A DNA stretch of 64,000 nt from Desulfoglaeba alkanexedens ALDC (GCF_005377625.1 NZ_CP040098.1:868001-932000); one strand, 5' to 3'. Shown: positions 37,298 to 45,326, numbered from the stretch's first letter. The notes: generated by a model not told the origin, from the letters alone. Numbers and translations are program-made.

Positions 37298-39610
37298 ATG
37301 AAGAACGTATTCGGTAATATTCTCGGGTGCATCGGCAATACGCCGCTGGTTCGAATCAACCGGCTCAATCCCAATCCCCGCGTCACGGTCTACGCCAAGC
37401 TGGAAATGAAGAATCCGGGCGGGTCCATCAAGGACCGGGCGGCGCTTTCCATGATCGAAGCGGCGGAAAAGAGCGGAGAACTCACGGCCCGAAAGACCAT
37501 CATCGAAGCCACCAGCGGCAACACGGGAATAGGGCTCGCCATGGTGGCCGCAGTCAAGGGCTACCGGATCGTCCTCGCCATGCCGGAAACCGCCAGCATG
37601 GAACGGCAGAAGATCCTCAAGGCCCTGGGCGCCGAACTGCTTCTCACGCCGGGCAACCTGGGAACCGACGGGGCTATTGAAGAGGTCTACCGGCTGGTCC
37701 GGGAAAATCCGGACCGTTACTACATGCCAGACCAGTTCAACAATCCCGCCAACCCCGGCGCCCACTATCACGGAACCGGCCCGGAAATCTACGAACAGAC
37801 GGACGGCAAGGTGAACGTGGTGGTGGCCACCCTGGGAACCGGCGGCACCGCCATGGGGCTCGTGCGCTCCCTCAAGGAACGCGATCCCGCCATCCAGGTG
37901 GTGGGCGTAGAGCCCTATCCCAGCCACAAGATCCAGGGACTCAAAAACATGAAGGAATCCTACGTCCCGGGCATTTTCGACCGCCATGCCCTGGATAGCG
38001 TGATGCACGTGAAGGACGAAGAAGCCTTCGAGACGGCCCGGCGGCTCGCCCGAGAAGAAGGGATCTTCGTCGGCATGAGCTCCGGCGCCGCCATGGCGGT
38101 GGCCCTGAAGATCGCTCAGGAAAGAACGGACGGTATCGTGGTGACCGTACTCCCCGACGGAGGCGACCGCTATCTCAGCACCAACCTCTTTACCACCATG
38201 ATGGAGCCCGACTTCCGCTTCTTCGACCATCTTTCGAGAGCGAAGAAGGACTTCAAGCCGGTCCAGGAGGGGAAGGTCCGGATTTTCATCACGGGTTCCC
38301 CCCTGGATCAGAGCCTCACCCTCCAGGCGTCGCGGCGATTCGTGCTGGCGGACCTCCTGGTGCGTTTCCTCATGACCAAAGGGTTCCAAACCGAATCCGC
38401 CGTGCTCATTCCCGATCTGGACAGCCGGACCATTCATGGAGCCATCCAGGCGGGAAGCAAACTGGAAGACTATGCCGCCGCCCGGGAAGCGGCGCTGCTG
38501 AAGGAAATGGACAGCCTGGGGATTCGCCGCCCCACCTGCGCCCGGATATCCGACCATGTGTCGGCCATGGTCGACTATGCCCGGGAACTCCTGAAAAAGG
38601 GCTACGCCTACGAAAAACTCCGCTCCGTCTATTACGCCCTGTCTGAGTTTCCACGCTACGGAGAACTGGCACGGATCGATCCCCGCAAGACCCGAGCGGG
38701 CTCCACCGTGGACTTGGAGGCCTACGAGAAACTCAACCCCCGGGACTTCACCCTGCTCAAGCGCGCCACGCTGGCGGAACTGAAGCGCGGGTTCTACGTC
38801 AAGACCGAATGGGGAAACGTCCTTCCCACCTGGCATATCGCCGCTGCTTCCATCGCCATCAGCCAATTGGGAAGCCCGCTCGATCTGTGCGTGAGCAGCA
38901 CCGATTTTCTCTTCCCGCATCTGGAAAACGTTCGGGCCATCGCGGAAGCCATCACCGGAAAGCCGTATGCCAACACCTGGATGCTCGCCGAAAGAGTGAC
39001 GACGGCCAGGGAACCGGAGAGCGGCGGTCCGCGCGAAAACGTTCTTCTGGAAGACGTACTTTCCAGGGGCTTTGAACCCATGGCAATCCGCTTCTGGTTC
39101 CTGAGCAGCCATTACCGGAAGCCCCTCCATCTTTCCGATGCCGCTCTCAACAACGCCGCCCGAGGCTACCGCCGCCTGCGCGAATGCATCAACCGGCTGC
39201 AGCACGCCAGGGAAAACCGCGAAGACCACCCCACCCTGGCCGAAATGCTTTTCACCATGGAACAGAACTTCTTCGACGCTCTGGCCGACGATCTCAACAC
39301 CCCGCAAGCCTTCGCCGCTCTCTTTCGTTTTGTCCGCCGGCTCAACCCGATCCTCGAAAGCGAAGCCATCAGCCGAACCCAACGGGACCAGGTCCTGGAA
39401 GTCTTTCACAAGATCAACACCGTGCTCGGCCTTTTCGACCTGGAACTGCAGCCGCTTTCCGAAGAGGAAGAACGGCTGCTTTCGGCCCGGGAATCCGCCC
39501 GCAGGGAAAAGCGCTGGGACGAAGCGGACCGGTTGCGCGAAGCGTTGAGGCGCCGAGGGATCGCCGTCGTGGACACGCCTCACGGCCCCCGCTGGGAGCG
39601 CCTCCACTGA
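37298..39610 (+). CDS. Cysteine synthase fused to a cysteinyl-tRNA synthetase-like domain
   Basis: A 770-residue fusion. Residues 1-305 are a PLP-dependent O-acetylserine sulfhydrylase: GGSIKDR with PLP Lys45, SGNTGIG at 73-79, GTGGTAMG at 180-187. Residues about 325-770 align along their whole length with class I cysteinyl-tRNA synthetase (NPRDFTLLKR, WHI, FPHLEN, ADDLNTPQAF, SARESARREKRWDEADRLRE). The catalytic signatures are lost: the Zn Cys of YVCGPTVY is Thr332 (ITGSPLD), HIGH is replaced by 339-343 SLTLQ, WHIECS is WHIAAA (512-517), HHEN is HLEN (541-544) and no KMSKS occurs at 565-585. The synthase half should make cysteine; the second half probably cannot aminoacylate and may bind tRNA or regulate. 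Confidence 0.9.
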   Translation: MKNVFGNILGCIGNTPLVRINRLNPNPRVTVYAKLEMKNPGGSIKDRAALSMIEAAEKSGELTARKTIIEATSGNTGIGLAMVAAVKGYRIVLAMPETASMERQKILKALGAELLLTPGNLGTDGAIEEVYRLVRENPDRYYMPDQFNNPANPGAHYHGTGPEIYEQTDGKVNVVVATLGTGGTAMGLVRSLKERDPAIQVVGVEPYPSHKIQGLKNMKESYVPGIFDRHALDSVMHVKDEEAFETARRLAREEGIFVGMSSGAAMAVALKIAQERTDGIVVTVLPDGGDRYLSTNLFTTMMEPDFRFFDHLSRAKKDFKPVQEGKVRIFITGSPLDQSLTLQASRRFVLADLLVRFLMTKGFQTESAVLIPDLDSRTIHGAIQAGSKLEDYAAAREAALLKEMDSLGIRRPTCARISDHVSAMVDYARELLKKGYAYEKLRSVYYALSEFPRYGELARIDPRKTRAGSTVDLEAYEKLNPRDFTLLKRATLAELKRGFYVKTEWGNVLPTWHIAAASIAISQLGSPLDLCVSSTDFLFPHLENVRAIAEAITGKPYANTWMLAERVTTAREPESGGPRENVLLEDVLSRGFEPMAIRFWFLSSHYRKPLHLSDAALNNAARGYRRLRECINRLQHARENREDHPTLAEMLFTMEQNFFDALADDLNTPQAFAALFRFVRRLNPILESEAISRTQRDQVLEVFHKINTVLGLFDLELQPLSEEEERLLSARESARREKRWDEADRLREALRRRGIAVVDTPHGPRWERLH

Positions 39611-39628
39611 GACCCTGCACGGCCCCAT

Positions 39629-39690
39629 GGGAATCGAAGCTGGAGCTTCGATTGAGGCGGTTCCCAAGCCAGAGCTTGGGCACGAGGGAA
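39629..39690. repeat. Degenerate copies of the GTTCCCAAGC-type palindrome
   Basis: Behind the fusion gene lie GAAGCTGGAGCTTC (39634-39647) and a palindrome with arms GTTCCCAAGC / GCTTGGGCAC (39660-39683, one mismatch), the same two-part module as at 34119-34204, in shortened form. Confidence 0.7.
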
Positions 39691-39739
39691 AACGTAGGCT
39701 GGACGGGCTTGTTCGACGTTCACTGCCATGGCGTAGACT

Positions 39740-39952
39740 TCATGCCGTGCGTGCAAGCTTGTGTGCTTGCTCGTCTACAGCCTTGATGACGTCCTGGACT
39801 GCGTTTACCTCGGTTTCTTCGAAATAGACTTCTCCGCATTGCGTGCACACCCAAGCGGGAACGTTGTCGAAGCTGACGTGGATATTTTCACGATCAATAT
39901 GAAATGGCGCATGTCCGCGCACCATTGTGCCCTGACAATACATGCATTTCAT
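39740..39952 (-). CDS. YgiT-type zinc finger protein (MqsA-like antitoxin part)
   Basis: A 70-residue protein with two CxxC knuckles, MKCMYCQGTM and WVCTQCGEVYFEE, the YgiT-type zinc finger found at the N-terminus of MqsA antitoxins. It has no C-terminal HTH. Such short forms are normally encoded right after a DUF4258 (RelE/MqsR-like fold) gene. Here the ATG overlaps (ATGA) the stop of a remnant of exactly such a gene. The C-terminal helix VNAVQDVIKAVDEQAHKLA may bind the toxin. The partner is broken, so this may be an orphan antitoxin. Confidence 0.8.
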   Translation of the reverse strand: MKCMYCQGTMVRGHAPFHIDRENIHVSFDNVPAWVCTQCGEVYFEETEVNAVQDVIKAVDEQAHKLARTA

Positions 39953-40032
39953 GACTTAATCCTCGCTCTGAAGTCTCTAGACCATTGATCTTCGTCCGGA
40001 ATATACGCCGTTATTACCGCCAAGTATCCACC
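39949..40032 (-). pseudogene. 3' remnant of a DUF4258-type toxin gene cut by a repeat
   Basis: Reading the minus strand into the YgiT gene, the last 25 codons give YLAVITAYIPDEDQWSRDF plus RARIKS, the typical C-terminal end of DUF4258 proteins (ITAYxPDxxxWxxDFRxR). Upstream of base 40032 the frame enters a GTTCCCAAGC palindrome (40035-40083) and the expected His/Arg-containing N-terminal two thirds of the domain are missing. The open frame continues to 40209 but only as repeat translation. I therefore call a disrupted gene. Confidence 0.65.
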
Positions 40033-40034
40033 TT

Positions 40035-40083
40035 GTTCCCAAGCTCCAGCTTGGGAACACAACTGTGCAGAAGCTCCAGCTTC
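40035..40083. repeat. GTTCCCAAGC palindrome module within the toxin remnant
   Basis: A palindrome with arms GTTCCCAAGC/GCTTGGGAAC (40035-40058) followed by ACAACTGTGCAGAAGCTCC and AGCTTC (40059-40083), i.e. one palindrome plus the companion segment of the two-part module seen at 34119-34204, in reverse orientation. Confidence 0.8.
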
Positions 40084-40205
40084 GCCCCGCGTGGCAAGAC
40101 GTCCCGGAGTCCGCCGGAGAAGAAAGCGTTCCATGAATCCCGACGGGTTCTGCGGCATGCGGATGCCGTCGGTCCGGTTCTTCCGGCCGACGAACGTCAA
40201 CGTTT

Positions 40206-41336
40206 TCATTCGGCCGAAAGGAATCGCTTCAGTTCGTCTTCTTCACCGGGCATGAGCGGGTATTCCCGGTTCTTTCCCGTGAAATCCCGGAAGACCACCC
40301 GATCCTGCTTCACACGGTGAATGGCGTTGGGAAGCAGCGGCACTTTGCCGTGCCCCCCGGGAAGGTCCACCACAAACTGAGGGATCGCCAACCCTGAGAT
40401 GCGGTTTCTGAGAGACTGGACGATGGCGAGGCCCCGGTGGAGCGGTGTTCGAAAGTGGGCCGTGCTTTCCATCAGGTCCATCTGGAACAGGTAGTACGGG
40501 CGGACGCGTAGGCGCAGCAGGCCCACGAAAAGCTCCCGGAGCACTTCCGCCGAATCGTTTACGGACTGAAGCAGCACCGTCTGGCTTCCGAGCGGGATGC
40601 CCGCGTCCGCCAGGCGTGAACAGGCCAGGGCCGAACGGGAATTGATTTCCCGGGGATGATTGAAGTGGATGTTCACGTAGAGGGGATGGTACAAGGCCAG
40701 CATACGGGCGAGTTCCGGGGTGATTCGATCGGGATCCGCCGAGGGCACCCGGGTGCCGATCCTCACGATCGCCACGTGACGGATGGCACGCAGTGCTCGG
40801 AGATACTCTTCCAGAGTGGAAGGATGAAGCATGAGTGGATCGCCCCCGGAAAGCAGCACATCCCGGATTTCCGGGTGCTTCTTGATGTAATCCAGCCCGG
40901 CCGCCTGAAGCGACGCGTCCGCAGGCACCGAATCGGTCCAGCGCCGCTTTCGGGTGCAGAAGCGGCAATGAACGGCGCATCGGTTGCATACGATCCACAA
41001 AACGCGGTCCGGATAGCGGTGAACCAGGTTGGGAACGGGCGAACGTTCTTCTTCGCCGAGGGGATCTCGAAAGCCGCCCGCGTCCTGCAATTCCCGGGGA
41101 TCCGGAACCACCTGCATCCAGATGGGATCGCCCGGCCGCTGCATCAGGCGCTCGAAGTGAGCGCTCGTTCGAAAGGGATAGACTTCCGCCACCCGCCGGA
41201 GCGGTTCCGCGGGAACGGACCAGCGGCCGGCAAAGGCTTCGATCCTTCCCGCCCCGCCGCTTACGGCGGCTTGTCCACGCCCTTGAACCACCAAAGATCC
41301 GGAAGCCTCCCCGGTCTTCGCCTCGATCTCAAACAT
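40206..41336 (-). CDS. KamA/EpmB-family radical SAM aminomutase
   Basis: Lysine 2,3-aminomutase-family protein of 376 residues, using SAM, a [4Fe-4S] cluster and PLP. The cluster motif is CAVHCRFCTRKRRW; DVLLSGGDPLML, HFNHPREI and the PLP Lys motif PGGHGKVPL follow. The two Asp that bind the substrate's epsilon-amino group in lysine 2,3-aminomutase are conserved (FQMDLMES and VVDLPGG), favouring a lysine-like substrate over glutamate. It is shorter than clostridial KamA (about 416). EpmB, which modifies elongation factor P via lysine, is an alternative; no efp or epmA is in the window. It ends just upstream of the toxin remnant. Confidence 0.82.
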   Translation of the reverse strand: MFEIEAKTGEASGSLVVQGRGQAAVSGGAGRIEAFAGRWSVPAEPLRRVAEVYPFRTSAHFERLMQRPGDPIWMQVVPDPRELQDAGGFRDPLGEEERSPVPNLVHRYPDRVLWIVCNRCAVHCRFCTRKRRWTDSVPADASLQAAGLDYIKKHPEIRDVLLSGGDPLMLHPSTLEEYLRALRAIRHVAIVRIGTRVPSADPDRITPELARMLALYHPLYVNIHFNHPREINSRSALACSRLADAGIPLGSQTVLLQSVNDSAEVLRELFVGLLRLRVRPYYLFQMDLMESTAHFRTPLHRGLAIVQSLRNRISGLAIPQFVVDLPGGHGKVPLLPNAIHRVKQDRVVFRDFTGKNREYPLMPGEEDELKRFLSAE

Positions 41337-41455
41337 CGGGAAAAACCCTCCTCCGTCTCAAGGTCCCCATGACTTTAATCCATACTTTAATCCATCCCGG
41401 ACCAACCTGTCTCATGAATAATGGCATCGCCCCGCCCGGCCGCCTCCACCAATAC

Positions 41456-42053
41456 ATAAGCGCTAAGTTGTTTTTGCCCGGTATCGACTGGAAAATTGAA
41501 CATCGAACATTGAACATCGAACATCGAACATTGAACATTGAACATCGAACATTGAACATTGAACATCGAACATTGAACATTGAACATTGAACATTGAACA
41601 TTGAACATCGAATGGTGAAGGGTGAATGGTTAATGGGAAAAAAGGAACTTGCTTCTTGTTCCCAAGCTCCAGCTTGGGAACACAACTGTGCAGAAGCTCC
41701 AGCTTCGGTGAGGCCGTTCCCAAGCCAGAGCTTGGGAACGAGGGGAAACAACCCAGTGGCATAAATGGAACCCGGTTTTTCATTCGATGTTGGACGTTCA
41801 ATGTTCGATGTTCGACGTTCATCTTTAAAAACAACCCAATGGCATAAATGCGCCCCGGTTTTTCATTCGATGTTGGACGTTCAATGTTCGATGTTCATCT
41901 TTAAAAAGAACCCAGCGGCATAAATGCAACCCGGTTTTTCATTCGATGTTCAACGTTCGATGTTCAATGTTCGATGTTCGACGTTCATCTTTAAAAAGAA
42001 CCCAGCGGCATAAATGCAACCCGTGAATGCTTACAAAATAACTTAGCGCTTAT
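41456..42053. mobile_element. Composite TIR-bounded repeat element, copy 1
   Basis: A 598-base noncoding block with matching inverted ends: ATAAGCGCTAAGTTGTTTTT from 41456, and the reverse complement of ATAAGCGCTAAGTTATTTTG ending at 42053. Inside, reading left to right, are a CATYGAA heptamer array (41501-41612), a two-palindrome GTTCCCAAGC module (41658-41739) and three related units of about 80-100 bases containing TTTTTCATTCGATGTT..TCATCTTTAAAAA and CATAAATG. Copy 2 lies at 61923-62380 in the opposite orientation. CTCCACC occurs just outside both ends (41444-41450 and 42055-42061), a possible target duplication offset by a few bases. No transposase frame is present. Confidence 0.75.
41501..41612. 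repeat. CATYGAA heptamer array, 16 units
   Basis: Sixteen tandem heptamers, each CATTGAA or CATCGAA, preceded by a partial unit at 41495. Because seven is not a multiple of three and the unit has no stop, all three frames on each strand stay open, producing spurious repetitive peptides such as NIEHRTL. There is no ribosome site or gene context for any of them. Confidence 0.9.
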
Positions 42054-42173
42054 TCTCCACCGGCCCCCACGTCGGCTCACTCCCAAGGAACCACTTAACG
42101 GCGCCCCTGATCCCTGCGGTTTGCCCCCGCCGGCCCTCCTCGGTTATCATGCGCAGGAAACGCCAACACGACG

Positions 42174-44114
42174 GTGAACAAACCGATGCCTCCGAAACCT
42201 GTGATCGCAGACAACCCGGTGGATCCCGGTCTGATCGAGGAAGCCGCCAGGCTTCCCCATCAGCCCGGCGTGTACATCTTCAAGGCGACGGACGGCGAAG
42301 TGCTTTACGTGGGGAAGGCGGTCGACCTCAAGAACCGGGTGAACAGCTACTTCCGATCCGGACAGGGCGCCACCGTGAAAACCCGCGCTCTGGTGGCCCG
42401 CGCCGGTCACCTGGAATACATGGTAACAGCCACCGAAAAGGAAGCGCTCCTTCTGGAATCGAGCCTCATCAAGCGCCACCGGCCCCGCTACAACGTGGTG
42501 CTTCGAGACGACAAGAATTACCCCGCCCTGAGGATCGACCCCCGGGAAGAATACCCGCGCCTCACGGTGGTTCGCCGCTTCGAACGGGACGGTGCCCTGT
42601 ACTTCGGTCCCTACCACAGCGCCCACTCCCTCCGCGAAACACTCAAAATCTTGAACCGCGCCTTCCCCCTCAGACAGTGCAAAGGCAAGAAGCCTCCGCC
42701 GCGCCAACGCCCGTGCCTCAACTATTCCATGGGCCTGTGCCTGGGGGTCTGCGCCGGGAAGGCCGACAAGGAAGACTACCGCCGGATCGTCGATGAGGTG
42801 ATCCTTTTCCTTCAAGGCAAAGCCGACCGACTTCAGGCACAGCTCAAAGAACGGATGGAATCCGCCGCCGCGTCCCTTCGCTTCGAAGAAGCGGCCCTCT
42901 GCCGCGACCGGCTCCGGGCCATCGAAGAGGTGCTCGAACGGCAGCACATCATCTCCGACCGCTTCAACAATCAGGACGCCATCGGCATCTTTCGCGAGGC
43001 GGGCGAAACCGCCGTGGTGGTACTCTTCGTACGGCACGGCGCCCTGGTCGGTCAGCGGCGCTACCGGCTGGGGGACCTGCCGGGGGACACCCCCGAGATC
43101 CTCTCCGGGTTCATCCAACAATTCTATTCGAAGGAACACCTCATTCCCGACGAAATCCTGGTTCCCCAACCGGTGGCGCACCGCGACGTCCTGGAAGAGT
43201 GGCTGCGCGATCAACGCGGCCGCCGAGTGCCCGTCCGGCCGGTTCGAAGAGGAACCGGCAAATCGCTCCTGGAACTCGCTCATCGAAACGCCAAGGAATT
43301 CTTGAAGAGCGAAAGGAATGATTCGGAAAAGACCGAGCGGATTCTGTCCCAGTGCTGCGATCTCTTCGGGCTTCCGCGAAAACCGCATCGCATGGCCTGT
43401 GTCGATGTCTCCAACATCCAGGGACGCCACGCCGTGGGATCGGTGGTGATCTTCGTGGACGGCCGGCCCCACCCCCTGGACTATCGGCGCTACACGGTGA
43501 AGAGAAAGGCCACACCGGACGACCCGAACATGATGGCCGAAATCGTGGAGCGTTTCCTCGAAGAGGAAAGGGATCAGGTCAGCCGGCTGGATCTCTTCGT
43601 GGTGGACGGCGGGAAAAGCCAGCTCAACCGCATTCGGCGACTGTTCGTGGAACGCGGCCTGGAAACCGGCCTGCCACTCATCGCCTTCGCCAAGGAACGG
43701 GAAAAAGATCTGGGCGGAGAAGGCCGCGGCTTCTATGAAAAGGTCTATCTTCCGGGCCGCCGGAACCCGATCTTTTTGACCGCCAGGCCGGAAGTCCTCC
43801 ACCTGCTGCAGCGCCTGCGGGACGAAGCCCACCGCCACGCCGTCACCTTCTACCAGAAACGCCACCGCCGCGACCTGGTGGCCTCCACCCTGGACGCCGT
43901 GCCGGGCATCGGCCCCAAGCGCCGCCGGCTGCTTCTCCTTCACTTCGGCAGCGTGGAAGCGATTCAGCAGGCGGACGTGGACGCGCTGGCCGCCGTGCCC
44001 GGCATCCCCCGCCCGCTGGCCGCAAGCATCCTCGAACACCTCTCACGGCTGGAAGAACGCACCGAAAAACCTCCCGCCTTCGGGGACACGGAAAGCCAAA
44101 GCGAAGAAAGCTGA
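42174..44114 (+). CDS. uvrC: UvrABC system protein C
   Basis: Nucleotide-excision-repair endonuclease making both incisions around UvrB-bound damage, 646 residues. GIY-YIG domain with PGVYIFKATDGEVLYVGKA and KNRVNSYF; UVR domain around 200-240; C-terminal RNase H-like endonuclease with MACVDVSNIQGRHAVGS and FVVDGGKSQLN; two helix-hairpin-helix motifs at the end (LDAVPGIGPKRRRLLL, ALAAVPGIPRPLA). The start used is GTG at 42174; ATG four codons later is possible. It stands alone between repeat blocks. Confidence 0.95.
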   Translation: MNKPMPPKPVIADNPVDPGLIEEAARLPHQPGVYIFKATDGEVLYVGKAVDLKNRVNSYFRSGQGATVKTRALVARAGHLEYMVTATEKEALLLESSLIKRHRPRYNVVLRDDKNYPALRIDPREEYPRLTVVRRFERDGALYFGPYHSAHSLRETLKILNRAFPLRQCKGKKPPPRQRPCLNYSMGLCLGVCAGKADKEDYRRIVDEVILFLQGKADRLQAQLKERMESAAASLRFEEAALCRDRLRAIEEVLERQHIISDRFNNQDAIGIFREAGETAVVVLFVRHGALVGQRRYRLGDLPGDTPEILSGFIQQFYSKEHLIPDEILVPQPVAHRDVLEEWLRDQRGRRVPVRPVRRGTGKSLLELAHRNAKEFLKSERNDSEKTERILSQCCDLFGLPRKPHRMACVDVSNIQGRHAVGSVVIFVDGRPHPLDYRRYTVKRKATPDDPNMMAEIVERFLEEERDQVSRLDLFVVDGGKSQLNRIRRLFVERGLETGLPLIAFAKEREKDLGGEGRGFYEKVYLPGRRNPIFLTARPEVLHLLQRLRDEAHRHAVTFYQKRHRRDLVASTLDAVPGIGPKRRRLLLLHFGSVEAIQQADVDALAAVPGIPRPLAASILEHLSRLEERTEKPPAFGDTESQSEES

Positions 44115-44170
44115 CGCCTTGGAGACTCTCCGACAAGGATAAGACAGCGATCCGGACCCCTTTTCCCCTC

Positions 44171-44416
44171 GTTCGCAAGCTCTGGCGTGGGAACGGCCTC
44201 ATGGGAATCGAAGCTGGAGCTTCTGCACAGTTGTGTTCCCAAGCTGGAGCTTGGGAACAAGGGGGAGGGGATGCTGGAGCTTGGGAAGAAGGGGCAGTTG
44301 TGTTCCCATCTGGAGCTTGGGAACAAGGGGGAACGTCGGTCCCCGATGAGGTTTCTTGCTCCTGATAGGAGCGGCCTTGGCCGCGATGGACATCGCGCCG
44401 GCAGGCCGGCTCCTAC
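44171..44416. repeat. Repeat block after uvrC (palindromes plus REP pair)
   Basis: The 318-base gap between uvrC and the DUF721 gene has no gene. It carries the two-palindrome module (44171-44194, arms slightly degenerate, and 44235-44258), two decayed partial copies (44272-44287 and 44302-44324), and an inverted pair of REP-like hairpins (44364-44386, GGAGCGGCCTTGGCCGCGAT; 44392-44416, GCCGGCAGGCCGGCTCCTAC). Confidence 0.85.
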
Positions 44417-44432
44417 CCAAGGGCTCTGAAAC

Positions 44433-44942
44433 CTATCCTCGGTCAAGCTCCTGGGGGATTTCCGGGGGAGTGGTACGGCGGAGCAGCCTGGATCCGATCT
44501 TTCGAAGTTCCTTGTCGGGGATCGCCGCCAGCAGCGCTTCCTCTTCAGCGGTGAGGGGGCGGAGCTTGGCCTGCTGTCTGCGAGTCCGCTGTTTTTTCGC
44601 TTTCAGACGGTCCAGCAGCTGGTGGCCGGGATTGATGGCCGCCTCTTCCTCCGGAACTTCGCCGATTCGAATCACGATCTTTTCCACCAGCGGCTTTTCC
44701 CGACCAGCGTTGATCTTTTCGCGAAGGATTTCCTTGTGGAGTTCCATGTGGTGTTTCCAAACGGCGTCCGAGGCGACGAGAACGAGAAGCCCTTCTTTCA
44801 GCGATTTGGGCCGGCAATGGCGGGCCACTTGATCCCCCGCCAGCTCCTTCCAGTCCCCCAGCGGATTGGCGCTGAAGGCCGGATGGCGGTTCAGCGCGTC
44901 CCGAAGGAACGCGCCCAGGCGTGAAGTGTTTCCGCGCATCAC
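44433..44942 (-). CDS. DUF721 (DciA-like) protein
   Basis: A 169-residue protein with an N-terminal DUF721/DciA domain: ALNRHPAFSANPLGDWKELAG, VARHCRPKSLKEGLLVLVASDAVWKHHMELHK and a KIVIRIG strand. DciA proteins load or assist the replicative helicase in bacteria without DnaC/DnaI. The C-terminal part is Arg/Lys-rich and predicted helical (LLDRLKAKKQRTRRQQAKLRP) and unrelated to the domain. The last codons overlap sequence repeated at 51595-51630. A promoter precedes it at 44992-45021. Confidence 0.75.
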   Translation of the reverse strand: MMRGNTSRLGAFLRDALNRHPAFSANPLGDWKELAGDQVARHCRPKSLKEGLLVLVASDAVWKHHMELHKEILREKINAGREKPLVEKIVIRIGEVPEEEAAINPGHQLLDRLKAKKQRTRRQQAKLRPLTAEEEALLAAIPDKELRKIGSRLLRRTTPPEIPQELDRG

Positions 44943-44991
44943 GTCCCCCCCGTCGGTGGTCTCCGAAGATCAGGCCATCGCCCTGCCGCCT

Positions 44992-45021
44992 CTTATAGCC
45001 TGTTTTTCCCGCTTTGTTCAA
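44992..45021 (-). promoter_or_regulatory. Predicted promoter of the DUF721 gene
   Basis: On the minus strand TTGAAC (45021-45016), 18-base spacer, TATAAG (44997-44992). Transcription would start about 45 bases before the gene. Confidence 0.5.
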
Positions 45022-45025
45022 GCGA

Positions 45026-45054
45026 TTGACACGGCTCCCCCCCTGTGCTAAGGA
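45026..45054 (+). promoter_or_regulatory. Possible promoter of tRNA-Arg
   Basis: Consensus TTGACA (45026-45031) with a 17-base GC-rich spacer and a poor -10 (TAAGGA, 45049-45054). It lies 24 bases ahead of the mature tRNA 5' end, back to back with the promoter on the other strand. Confidence 0.4.
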
Positions 45055-45077
45055 CGGCCATTGTTCCAAGCCCTAAC

Positions 45078-45154
45078 GCCCCCGTAGCTCAGGAGGATAG
45101 AGCACAGGATTCCTAATCCTGGTGCCGCAGGTTCGAGTCCTGCCGGGGGCACCA
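45078..45154 (+). tRNA. tRNA-Arg (anticodon CCU)
   Basis: A 77-base cloverleaf: acceptor GCCCCCG/CGGGGGC, D arm GCTC..GAGC, anticodon stem CAGGA/TCCTG with loop TTCCTAA (anticodon CCT, reading AGG), T arm GCAGG-TTCGAGT-CCTGC, discriminator A and genomically encoded CCA at 45152-45154. Confidence 0.97.
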
Positions 45155-45326
45155 ATGGATACCAGCCACCCAAATCCCCATGCCGCCCGGGATGTGCCGT
45201 CAAGCATTATATTTTGGCACGCGCAGCGGCGCCTGCCCGAACACACTTGGCCGGCGGTCCGGCCAAGGGCGGGGTGGTGCGTGCGCGTCCCAGCCCAAAG
45301 CCCTTGCCCTCAGGCCCACCGGGCTT

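Noticed and set aside
37289-39667. A 792-codon minus-strand frame antisense to the cysteine synthase fusion
   Set aside because: No recognisable domain and a composition typical of antisense translation (Gly, His, Val, Phe-rich). The plus strand encodes a clear two-domain protein.
39949-40209. An intact 86-residue protein gene
   Set aside because: Only the last 25 residues resemble a protein family (DUF4258); the rest is repeat translation, so it is listed as a remnant.
41369-41847. Short frames with repeated NIEHRTL or FDVRCSM peptides (also at 62165-62606)
   Set aside because: They are translations of period-seven arrays and palindromes that are open in all frames; no ribosome site or conserved start.
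41501-42020. Possible CRISPR array
   Set aside because: Units are contiguous heptamers or long direct repeats without unique spacers of constant size, and no cas gene is in the window.
42147-44039. A 630-codon minus-strand frame antisense to uvrC
   Set aside because: Shadow of uvrC, no domain match.
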